This document shows, one piece after another, positions 1-5,577 of a stretch of DNA of 8,150 nt. A program made the translations under genes and the position numbers. Numbering within the stretch: the first letter of the stretch is position 1; every line of letters begins with the position of its first letter. Origin of the DNA: DATACZ01 sp036258795 (GTDB lineage: Bacteria > Actinomycetota > CADDZG01 > JAHWKV01); assembly GCA_036258795.1 (NCBI GenBank), contig DATACZ010000161.1, positions 1 to 8,150 on the forward strand, written 5' to 3'. The notes beneath the pieces are model-generated. The model was not told where the DNA came from. It searched no databases and saw only the letters and a program-made list of their open reading frames with translations.

Positions 1-423
1 CTCAACAAGGGAATCTGCAGAGAACAGCATGGCGAAGGCCTCCGCCGGGCCGGCCATGTAAAGGCGGCGGGCCCGGAGATTCGAAGCTTCAACCGCCTTC
101 CGGTAGCGCGCCTCCATCTCGTTGATCTGGCTCTGGGCGCTTCGTATGTCGGATTCAAGAGCCGAGATGTCGTGCTGCCCTGTGCTTATCTGCCGGTTGA
201 GGTCGTCTATCTGGCGCTCCAGACGGGTGACCTCCACCTGGATCTTGGCTGCGCGGCCCTGCGCATCGGCCAACCGCTTGCGGATCTCTGCAATCTGGCG
301 GCGCGTGTTCTGGAGCTTGGCGGCTTCTCCCGCGGCAAGCGAAGGTGAGGGGCTTAAGGCCATAATCACAACAGCCGCCAGGGCCGCGTTCAGAAGCGCG
401 AGGCGATGGCTTCTCGAAAACAT
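1..423 (-). CDS. Secreted coiled-coil protein, N-terminal part of a probable peptidoglycan hydrolase (partial)
   Basis: The frame is open from the ATG at 423 to the window edge, giving 141 codons; the C-terminus is missing. Residues 1-31 look like a Sec signal peptide: basic MFSRSHR, a hydrophobic stretch from about residue 8 to 23, and a likely cleavage site at S-L-A-A (residues 28-31). Residues of about 33-115 are Gln/Arg/Glu-rich with regular hydrophobic spacing, which indicates a long coiled coil. The next segment (RRLYMAGPAEAF, then LFSADSLVE) resembles the end of the coiled-coil domain in EnvC-type M23 peptidases and CwlO/RipA-type NlpC/P60 proteins, where the coil holds or inhibits a cell-wall hydrolase domain. 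That catalytic domain would lie beyond position 1 and is not seen, so M23 and NlpC/P60 cannot be told apart. No good Shine-Dalgarno precedes the ATG, but an in-frame stop at 457-459 and the signal peptide support this start. It is divergent from the gene at 572. Confidence 0.8.
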   Translation of the reverse strand, partial: MFSRSHRLALLNAALAAVVIMALSPSPSLAAGEAAKLQNTRRQIAEIRKRLADAQGRAAKIQVEVTRLERQIDDLNRQISTGQHDISALESDIRSAQSQINEMEARYRKAVEASNLRARRLYMAGPAEAFAMLFSADSLVE

Positions 424-571
424 TCGACGAGAGGCTACGGGTGGCCATGGGGAGTGTCAAGTCCTGTCCGTGGCCATCTGAGGAGGAAGGCAAAGGTTCC
501 AAAGGGCTCAGGCGGAAAAGCGGGAAATTATTCTCGAGTGGATCAGAAGTGGAGGGATTCATCATCACCCC

Positions 572-928
572 ATGAACCTCTTTCATAAGGTTGTAGGCCT
601 CGCCGTGGCCGGGCTCTTCGCCCTCTTGGCCCTGTGGGGAGGGCTCTTGTGGATCTTGAACGCCCACCCGGGCAAGTGGTTCTGGCGGCTGCTTGCTGCC
701 GGGCAGATTCTGTTTGGCATTCAAATTGTGGCGGGTGCCTTCATGCTCATCTCTCGGGGCGGAAGGCCGATCCTGCACTATGTGTACGGGGCTTTTCCGT
801 TGCTGGTCCTGTACTACGCGCACCGCATCGCCAAGCGTCTCGAGGGCATCGAGTGGGTAGGCTTTGCAATTGCGGGCCTTGTGATTTTCGGCCTGCAGCT
901 GAGGGGATACATGACCGGGGGATCCTAG
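572..928 (+). CDS. Small four-helix integral membrane protein, unknown function
   Basis: The 118-residue protein has four likely membrane helices at about residues 7-30, 37-60, 68-85 and 95-112, with short loops. This predicts both termini on the same side of the membrane. Polar residues inside or at the edge of the helices are notable: His69 and Tyr70 in the run ILHYVYG, and His84-Arg85 in YYAHR at the end of helix 3. These could bind a cofactor or metal, but that is only a guess. GGAGGG at 551-556 lies 15 bases before the ATG, longer than ideal, so the start is moderately secure. The 148-base spacer at 424-571 separates it from the divergent coiled-coil gene and should hold promoters for both, though I see no convincing boxes. 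The stop at 926-928 lies 93 bases before guaB3. I do not recognise a named family. Confidence 0.75.
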   Translation: MNLFHKVVGLAVAGLFALLALWGGLLWILNAHPGKWFWRLLAAGQILFGIQIVAGAFMLISRGGRPILHYVYGAFPLLVLYYAHRIAKRLEGIEWVGFAIAGLVIFGLQLRGYMTGGS

Positions 929-965
929 GCTCGGGCATGGGCCATAACTTCCGTTCGGAACCTGG

Positions 966-971
966 TATAAC
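966..971 (+). promoter_or_regulatory. Possible -10 element upstream of guaB3
   Basis: TATAAC lies about 50 bases before the guaB3 start codon in the 93-base gap after the membrane-protein gene. It matches the TANNNT-type -10 box except at the last base. No good -35 box is visible at the usual distance, which is common in GC-rich actinobacteria. A start near 978 would give a leader beginning just before the hairpin at 980-999. This is a weak call made on sequence alone. Confidence 0.3.
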
Positions 972-979
972 CTTGAATC

Positions 980-999
980 GGCCGGCGGTTCAGCCGGCC
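980..999 (+). promoter_or_regulatory. GC-rich hairpin in the guaB3 leader
   Basis: GGCCGGC (980-986) pairs perfectly with GCCGGCC (993-999) around a six-base loop, GGTTCA. There is no T tract after it, so it is unlikely to be an intrinsic terminator. It ends seven bases before the guaB3 ribosome-binding site. Its right arm shares bases 998-999 with a second possible hairpin that covers that site. Confidence 0.5.
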
Positions 1000-1012
1000 C
1001 TTCACGAAGGGA
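998..1012 (+). promoter_or_regulatory. guaB3 ribosome-binding site inside a possible sequestering hairpin
   Basis: GAAGGGA at 1006-1012 is the Shine-Dalgarno sequence, nine bases before the TTG start at 1022. The preceding CCCTTC (998-1003) is its exact complement. A five-pair stem (998-1002 with 1007-1011) with a four-base loop would hide the site. Full formation of this stem removes two pairs from the upstream hairpin at 980-999. The pairing is seen in the sequence; a regulatory role is inferred. Confidence 0.45.
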
Positions 1013-1021
1013 TCCCCGACC

Positions 1022-2176
1022 TTGGATGCTGAAATCGGCATTGGCAAAACTGCTCGAAAGGCCTACGGCTTCGACGAGATCGCCATCGTCCCGTCACGCC
1101 GAACGAGGGACCCCGACGACGTCGACATCTCCTGGGAGATAGACGCTTACCGGTTTGACCTTCCTCTTCTGGCTGCCGCCATGGACGCCGTGGTGTCGCC
1201 TGCCAGCGCAATCTCCATAGGCAGGCTTGGGGGGCTTGGGGTCCTCAACCTCGAAGGTCTCTACACCCGCTACGAGGATGCAGACTCCGTTCTCGAAGAG
1301 ATTGCCAGCCTGACCGCCGAGAGGGTCACCGGCAGGATGCAAGAGCTGTATCAGGAGCCGATCAAGGAGGAGCTGATCTACAAGTGCATCTCCGAGATCA
1401 AAGGAGCTGGGGTAACCGTGGCCGCCAGCCTGACTCCCCAGCGCGTGGAGGAGTACGCCAAGGTAGTGCTCGATGCGGAGCTGGACATCCTTGTAATCCA
1501 GGGAACCGTAGTCTCCGCCGAGCACATGTCAACCCGCTCCGAGCCCCTCAACCTGAAGCAATTCATCGCAACCTTCGATCTGCCGGTCATCGTTGGCGGA
1601 TGCGCCTCATATCAGCCGGCTCTTCACCTCATGCGAACCGGGGCGATCGGGGTGCTCGTGGGAGTTGGCCCCGGGGCCGCATGCACTTCCCGTCAGGTCC
1701 TGGGCATCGGCGTGCCACAGGCCACGGCGATCGCGGACGCCGCCGCCGCCCGGATGCGCCACTTGGATGAGAGTGGCCGATATGTTCACGTCATAGCGGA
1801 CGGCGGGATGAGAACCGGCGGCGATATCGCCAAGGCCATTGCCTGCGGGGCCGATGCAGTGATGATCGGCTCTCCCCTGGCCAGGGCCACCGATGCTCCC
1901 GGCAGGGGCTTCCACTGGGGGATGGCAACCTTCCACTCCGCCCTTCCGAGGGGCGTCAGGGTCACGAGCACACCGCTGGGCACGGCCGAGCAGATCCTTT
2001 TGGGTCCAACCAGCGTGAACGACGGCACCATGAACCTGTTCGGAGCTCTCCGTACCTCTATGGCCACCTGTGGTTATGAGTCGGTCAAGGACTTTCAAAA
2101 GGCGGAGGTGGTAATTGCCCCGGCAATAAAGACCGAGGGCAAGTTCCTGCAGCGCCAGCAGGATATTGCGGAATAG
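1022..2176 (+). CDS. guaB3: GuaB3 family IMP dehydrogenase-related protein
   Basis: This 384-residue cytosolic TIM-barrel protein belongs to the IMPDH/GMP reductase superfamily and lacks the CBS (Bateman) pair of classical IMPDH. IMPDH oxidises IMP to XMP with NAD, the step before GuaA. The opening (ARKAYGFDEIAIVPSRRTR, residues 11-29) and the segments LVIQGTVVSAE (157-167), EPLNLKQF (174-181) and ALHLMRTGA (200-208) agree with mycobacterial GuaB3 as I recall it. IMPDH-like features include the loop GPGAACTSR (216-224) with Cys221 in the catalytic-cysteine position, the phosphate-binding ADGGMRTGGDI (259-269), and GADAVMIGS (276-284). I do not see the Arg-Tyr flap motif that classical IMPDH uses for hydrolysis, so the exact reaction is uncertain. 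The TTG start is well supported: an in-frame stop lies at 974-976, GAAGGGA is at 1006-1012, and no other start fits. guaA follows after 49 bases, so the two are probably co-transcribed. Confidence 0.92.
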   Translation: MDAEIGIGKTARKAYGFDEIAIVPSRRTRDPDDVDISWEIDAYRFDLPLLAAAMDAVVSPASAISIGRLGGLGVLNLEGLYTRYEDADSVLEEIASLTAERVTGRMQELYQEPIKEELIYKCISEIKGAGVTVAASLTPQRVEEYAKVVLDAELDILVIQGTVVSAEHMSTRSEPLNLKQFIATFDLPVIVGGCASYQPALHLMRTGAIGVLVGVGPGAACTSRQVLGIGVPQATAIADAAAARMRHLDESGRYVHVIADGGMRTGGDIAKAIACGADAVMIGSPLARATDAPGRGFHWGMATFHSALPRGVRVTSTPLGTAEQILLGPTSVNDGTMNLFGALRTSMATCGYESVKDFQKAEVVIAPAIKTEGKFLQRQQDIAE

Positions 2177-2225
2177 CCACTCAGGCTCGCACCGTGGAAA
2201 AACCCGGTCTGGATATCCTTGCTAG

Positions 2226-3842
2226 ATGGAGATCCAGCGAGATTTCGACACCGTCCTAGTAGTTGACTTTGGGGCCCAGTATTCGAAGCTCATTGCGCGG
2301 CGGGTCCGAGAGTGCCACGTCCACTCCGAGATCGTGCCCCAGGACATTACCGCCGACGAGGTCATAAGGCGCCGCCCGAAGGGGCTGATCCTCTCAGGAG
2401 GACCCAGCAGCGTGAACGAGCCGGGGGCTCCCGGCATCGATCCACATCTATTCGACATCGGTGTACCGATACTGGGCATCTGTTACGGGCATCAGCTCAT
2501 GGCTGCGAAGCTCGGCGGCCTAGTCTCTCGAGGCCGCGGCTCCGAGTTCGGTCCGGCCGCGCTGGGGGCCTCCGGAGGGCTTCTGTTTGCTGACCTTCCG
2601 CTGGAGCAAACCGTCTGGATGAGCCACCACGACGCCGTGACCGAGGTCCCCGAGGGGTTCAACACAGTGGCCAGCACGGATTTTTCTCCGGTGGCTGCGA
2701 TGGAGGACCCTGAGCGGGGCCTTTTCGGAGTCCAGTTCCACCCTGAGGTGGTGCACAGCCCGCACGGCACCCAGATCATCAAGAACTTCGTCCATAAAGC
2801 CTGCGACTGCCTGCCCGGATGGACCGCGTCCGGGGTTATCGAAGCCGTCGTCGACGCTATAAGGGAGCAGGTGGGTGACGCCCCGGCCATCTGTGGTCTG
2901 TCCGGCGGGGTGGACTCCTCGGTGGCGGCTGCCCTGGTGCACAAGGCGATAGGGGATCAGCTGACGTGCATCTTTGTGGACCATGGGATGCTGCGCGCCG
3001 GCGAGGCCGAGCAGGTAGTCGATACCTTCCGCCGTCACCTGGCCATCGATCTCATCCACGTGAAGGCTGAGGACCGTTTCTTGGCCAAGCTGCAGGGAGT
3101 AGTCGACCCCGAAGCCAAGCGGAGGGTGATTGGGAACGAGTTCATCCGGGTCTTCGAGGAGGTAGCCGCGGAGGTGGCCACCAGCCGGGATGCCGGCGTG
3201 CCCGCCGGTTTGCCCCCGGGCGGCCCGGTGCACGGAGGTCCTGCCCCACCAGTCGGCTTTCTCGTGCAAGGCACACTGTATCCAGACGTCATCGAATCGG
3301 GCGGGAAGGGAAGTCTTGCAGCAGTTATCAAGACTCATCACAACGTCGGAGGTCTCCCTAGCGACATGAAGTTTCAGCTGGTGGAGCCCCTAAGGGAACT
3401 GTTCAAAGACGAGGTGCGCCTGATTGGCGAGGAGCTGGGGCTTCCCGAGGAGATCGTATGGCGTCAACCGTTCCCCGGACCCGGATTGGCGGTTCGAATT
3501 GTGGGTGAGGTGACATCCGAGCGGCTCGAGCTCGTGCGGGCCGCCGACGCCATCGTGGTGGAGGAGATCAAAAGGGCCGGGCTCCACAGACAGCTGTGGC
3601 AAGCTTTTGCGGTTCTGCTTTCAGTCAGGTCCGTCGGCGTCATGGGCGATCAGCGCTCCTACGGTCACCCCGTGGTCGTGCGAGCGGTGACCTCGGAAGA
3701 CGCCATGACCGCCGACTGGGCGCGGCTCGACCATGACCTGCTCGCCAGGATCGCAACGCGCATAGTGGGGGAGATTCCGGGCATCAACCGCGTGGCTTAC
3801 GACATCTCCTCCAAGCCGCCTGCCACCATCGAGTGGGAGTAG
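2226..3842 (+). CDS. guaA: GMP synthase (glutamine-hydrolysing)
   Basis: GuaA converts XMP, ATP and glutamine to GMP in the cytosol. The 538-residue protein has all three parts. The class I glutamine amidotransferase (about 8-195) has Cys86 in GICYGHQ, with His172 and Glu174 in FHPEV. The ATP-pyrophosphatase domain has the PP-loop SGGVDSS (226-232), then QGTLYPDVIES (348-358) and HHNVGGLP (371-378). The C-terminal dimerisation/XMP domain runs from FPGPGLAVR (416-424) to the universal ending SKPPATIEWE. The family is usually 510-525 residues. The excess is mainly a Gly/Pro-rich insertion at about residues 316-342, just before YPDVIES. The reading frame stays intact across it. An in-frame TAG sits directly before the ATG, so no earlier start is possible; the Shine-Dalgarno is weak (GGA at 2211). 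The gene lies 49 bases after guaB3, and the lipoprotein gene begins two bases after its stop. Confidence 0.98.
   Translation: MEIQRDFDTVLVVDFGAQYSKLIARRVRECHVHSEIVPQDITADEVIRRRPKGLILSGGPSSVNEPGAPGIDPHLFDIGVPILGICYGHQLMAAKLGGLVSRGRGSEFGPAALGASGGLLFADLPLEQTVWMSHHDAVTEVPEGFNTVASTDFSPVAAMEDPERGLFGVQFHPEVVHSPHGTQIIKNFVHKACDCLPGWTASGVIEAVVDAIREQVGDAPAICGLSGGVDSSVAAALVHKAIGDQLTCIFVDHGMLRAGEAEQVVDTFRRHLAIDLIHVKAEDRFLAKLQGVVDPEAKRRVIGNEFIRVFEEVAAEVATSRDAGVPAGLPPGGPVHGGPAPPVGFLVQGTLYPDVIESGGKGSLAAVIKTHHNVGGLPSDMKFQLVEPLRELFKDEVRLIGEELGLPEEIVWRQPFPGPGLAVRIVGEVTSERLELVRAADAIVVEEIKRAGLHRQLWQAFAVLLSVRSVGVMGDQRSYGHPVVVRAVTSEDAMTADWARLDHDLLARIATRIVGEIPGINRVAYDISSKPPATIEWE
3836..3839 (+). promoter_or_regulatory. 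Ribosome-binding site that sets the lipoprotein gene start
   Basis: GGAG lies inside the last guaA codons, five bases before the ATG at 3845. It favours that ATG over the in-frame GTG at 3833, which would sit in front of the site. The position suggests translational coupling to guaA. Confidence 0.7.
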
Positions 3843-3844
3843 GC

Positions 3845-5083
3845 ATGCGGCTGCGCTTGGCCCTAGGGGCCCTCGCGCTTGTCCTGCCGTTGCCGGCCTG
3901 CGGCTCACGGAGCGTCGCCCCCACCCCGCCACCCCCGGCCAGCCCTCCCGTCGACTCTCCCCAGGTGCCGGACTCATCGCCGGAAGGCTCTCCCTCCCCA
4001 GGCGTCGCCGGCAAGCCGGGCCCTCCCCGCCTGGTGCGAATCGGCGAGTTTGATCAGCCCACCTACGTGGCCGCCCCTCCTGGGGACAGGCGCCTTTTCA
4101 TAGTGGAGCGGGACGGCAGGATTGTGGTGATCGCCGACGGAAGAGCCAAGAGCGCCCCATACCTGGACATCTCCAATCAGGTCTCCACCGGATCCGAGCG
4201 TGGCCTCTTCTCCATCGCCTTCGCGCCGGACTATAGCCGGAGCGGACTTGCTTACGTCAGCTACACCGACACCTCAGGGGACAGCAGGATCGTGGAGTAC
4301 AAGGTCGATCCATCCAATCCGGACCGCTTGGACCCGGGCAGCCGGAGGGAGATCTTGTTCGTGGAGCAGCCCTACAGCAATCACAACGGGGGGTTGATCG
4401 CCTTCGACCCTTCAGGCATGCTCATCATCGGCTTTGGCGACGGCGGCAGCAGGGGCGACCCCGGCAACCGAGCCCAGAACCTCGGGGTGCTTCTCGGTAA
4501 GTTCCTACGCATCGACCCCAGGAAGCCCTCAGGAGGGCTGCCTTATGGGATACCGCCCGACAACCCCTTCGTGTCCAGGTCCGGCGCTCGTCCGGAGATC
4601 TGGGCGTACGGGCTTCGCAATCCCTGGCGATGGTCGTTCGATGCCGCTGGCGATCTGTTCGTTGCAGACGTTGGGCAGGACCGGATCGAAGAGATCAACT
4701 TCGTGCCTCGTGGGGCTCAGGCCGGAGCAAACTATGGGTGGCCGCGCTACGAGGGAGCCGAGCTCTACAAGAACCAGCGGATCGATGAATCCCGGCTGGT
4801 GACCCCGGTCCTTACCTATCCGCTCTCCGGCAGCCGCTGTTCCGTGGTTGGGGGAGGGGTCTATCGAGGGGAGGTCGAGTCCTTACGGGGTGTTTACATC
4901 TACGGCGACTACTGCGAGGGAGTCGTCAAGGGTTTCCGGGTGCAAAACGGAAGGGCAGTGAATGCTCAGACCTTTGAAGACCTGGAGGTTTCCAACCTTT
5001 CTTCCTTTGGAGAGGACTCGGATGGGCAGATGTACGCGACATCGCTCGGAGGAGCCGTCTACCGGATCAGCGCCGGAGGTTAG
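3845..5083 (+). CDS. Lipoprotein of the glucose/sorbosone dehydrogenase (PQQ-type beta-propeller) family
   Basis: The 412-residue protein starts with a lipoprotein signal peptide, MRLRLALGALALVLPL, and a lipobox L-P-A-C with Cys19, so it should be anchored on the outer face of the cytoplasmic membrane. A Pro/Ser-rich linker follows to about residue 60. The rest is a six-bladed-propeller type domain of the glucose/sorbosone dehydrogenase family: ERGLFSIAFAPDY (about 118-130), NHNGG (179-183), GFGDGGSRGDP (196-206), AYGLRNPWRWSFD (254-266), ADVGQDRIEEINF, GANYGWP and YIYGDYCEG. His180 sits where the aldose dehydrogenase YliI/Asd group has its catalytic histidine, and the Arg in GLRNPW matches a cofactor-site region. 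The two late cysteines (GSRC and DYC) could form a disulphide. Members of the family oxidise sugars with PQQ, but many have no known substrate, and no PQQ genes are visible here. It is probably the last gene of the guaB3-guaA operon. Its stop overlaps that of the convergent gene. Confidence 0.9.
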   Translation: MRLRLALGALALVLPLPACGSRSVAPTPPPPASPPVDSPQVPDSSPEGSPSPGVAGKPGPPRLVRIGEFDQPTYVAAPPGDRRLFIVERDGRIVVIADGRAKSAPYLDISNQVSTGSERGLFSIAFAPDYSRSGLAYVSYTDTSGDSRIVEYKVDPSNPDRLDPGSRREILFVEQPYSNHNGGLIAFDPSGMLIIGFGDGGSRGDPGNRAQNLGVLLGKFLRIDPRKPSGGLPYGIPPDNPFVSRSGARPEIWAYGLRNPWRWSFDAAGDLFVADVGQDRIEEINFVPRGAQAGANYGWPRYEGAELYKNQRIDESRLVTPVLTYPLSGSRCSVVGGGVYRGEVESLRGVYIYGDYCEGVVKGFRVQNGRAVNAQTFEDLEVSNLSSFGEDSDGQMYATSLGGAVYRISAGG

Positions 5084-5439
5084 CGGCGGGCAGCCGTCCA
5101 GCCTTGCTTGAGCCTTTCCAACATCGCAGCATAGGCATCCTGGCCGATGTACTTGATCCACATCGCGGCGCAGAATTTCTCGAGAACTATAGATCGCTGC
5201 TTGCTCCGCGCCAGCGACGTTCCGGAGTGCTTTCTCAAAAGCTCCTGAAATAGCTGCTTATGGGCAGTGGCGGCCCGCTCTGCGGCTGCCGTATGGCCAC
5301 CGTCGGTTCCGGCGATGAGCTTGATCGACTGCGCTTCCGCGCTGGTGCTGAGCATCTCCCGATAGTCCGCCAGAAGCAACGAGGCCTCCTGCTCAGCCTT
5401 ATTGGCCATGCGATCGATGATGCCGCTTATCAGTCCCAT
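5080..5439 (-). CDS. Hypothetical 119-residue helical protein
   Basis: I do not recognise a family. The 119 residues are rich in Ala, Leu, Glu, Lys and Arg, and look mostly alpha-helical and soluble, with no signal peptide. The first ten residues (MGLISGIIDR) are mildly hydrophobic and amphipathic, which could allow weak membrane contact. The middle region has GTDGGHTAAAERAATAHK, and the C-terminal part has a single Cys next to aromatic residues (FCAAMWIKYIG). A near-ideal Shine-Dalgarno, GGAGG, lies five bases before the ATG, which is strong evidence that the gene is translated. The stop codon TAA overlaps the TAG of the convergent lipoprotein gene by four bases (5080-5083). It is divergent from pcrA across 138 bases and appears to be a single-gene transcript. 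Confidence 0.75.
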   Translation of the reverse strand: MGLISGIIDRMANKAEQEASLLLADYREMLSTSAEAQSIKLIAGTDGGHTAAAERAATAHKQLFQELLRKHSGTSLARSKQRSIVLEKFCAAMWIKYIGQDAYAAMLERLKQGWTAARR

Positions 5440-5444
5440 GGATG

Positions 5445-5449
5445 CCTCC
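5445..5449 (-). promoter_or_regulatory. Ribosome-binding site of the 119-residue gene
   Basis: On the minus strand this reads GGAGG, five bases before the ATG at 5439-5437. It is the strongest Shine-Dalgarno in the window and the main reason to accept the small gene as real. Confidence 0.75.
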
Positions 5450-5565
5450 AGTAGGGTGAGAGCCTCACCGCCTGAGACTCATTCGAGTCGAGTGTGGCAT
5501 ATCGCAGGTCACCGTGTGGTCTCGACGATCTCCGCTCTCGGCTCAACCCATCAGCGACTTGCACC

Positions 5566-5569
5566 GGAG
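5566..5569 (+). promoter_or_regulatory. Ribosome-binding site that sets the pcrA start
   Basis: GGAG lies eight bases before the GTG at 5578. It supports starting pcrA there, or at the adjacent GTG at 5581, and not at the upstream in-frame GTG at 5494, which has no such site and would add 28 residues unlike the family. Confidence 0.65.
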
Positions 5570-5577
5570 ATAATCGT

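Larger units (their letters stand above)
5440..5577. promoter_or_regulatory. Divergent spacer with small palindromes
   Basis: This 138-base spacer between the 119-residue gene and pcrA must hold promoters for both. It contains the nine-base palindrome TGAGACTCA (5473-5481), which overlaps the inverted repeat GACTC-ATTC-GAGTC (5476-5489); GAGTCGAGTG then repeats part of the motif. These could be an operator, but short palindromes are common. I find no SOS (LexA) box of the type expected near DNA-repair genes and no convincing -10/-35 pair. Confidence 0.3.

Noticed and set aside
155..823. Open frame of 222 codons on the minus strand across the coiled-coil gene and the membrane-protein gene
   Set aside because: It conflicts with the signal-peptide/coiled-coil gene on the same strand in another frame and with the four-helix gene on the plus strand, and its sequence is low-complexity.
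980..999. Intrinsic terminator for the membrane-protein gene
   Set aside because: The hairpin is followed by CTTCACGAAGG, not by a run of T, so it lacks the terminator signature.
929..1021. A guanine-type purine riboswitch upstream of guaB3
   Set aside because: The 93-base gap shows only two small hairpins and lacks the three-way-junction core and its conserved loop sequences.
3171..3251. Frameshift or sequencing error in guaA
   Set aside because: The reading frame is open and both flanking regions match GuaA in the same frame, so an in-frame insertion explains the segment better.
2520..3341. Open frame of 273 codons on the minus strand opposite guaA
   Set aside because: It is antisense to well-conserved GuaA domains, with a composition typical of GC-rich shadow frames.
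3833..3844. Earlier GTG start for the lipoprotein gene
   Set aside because: The Shine-Dalgarno (3836-3839) lies after this GTG and suits the ATG at 3845, which also gives a cleaner signal peptide.
5494..5577. N-terminal extension of PcrA from an upstream GTG
   Set aside because: There is no ribosome-binding site before 5494 and the 28 added residues do not look like the family. GGAG at 5566-5569 points to the GTG at 5578.
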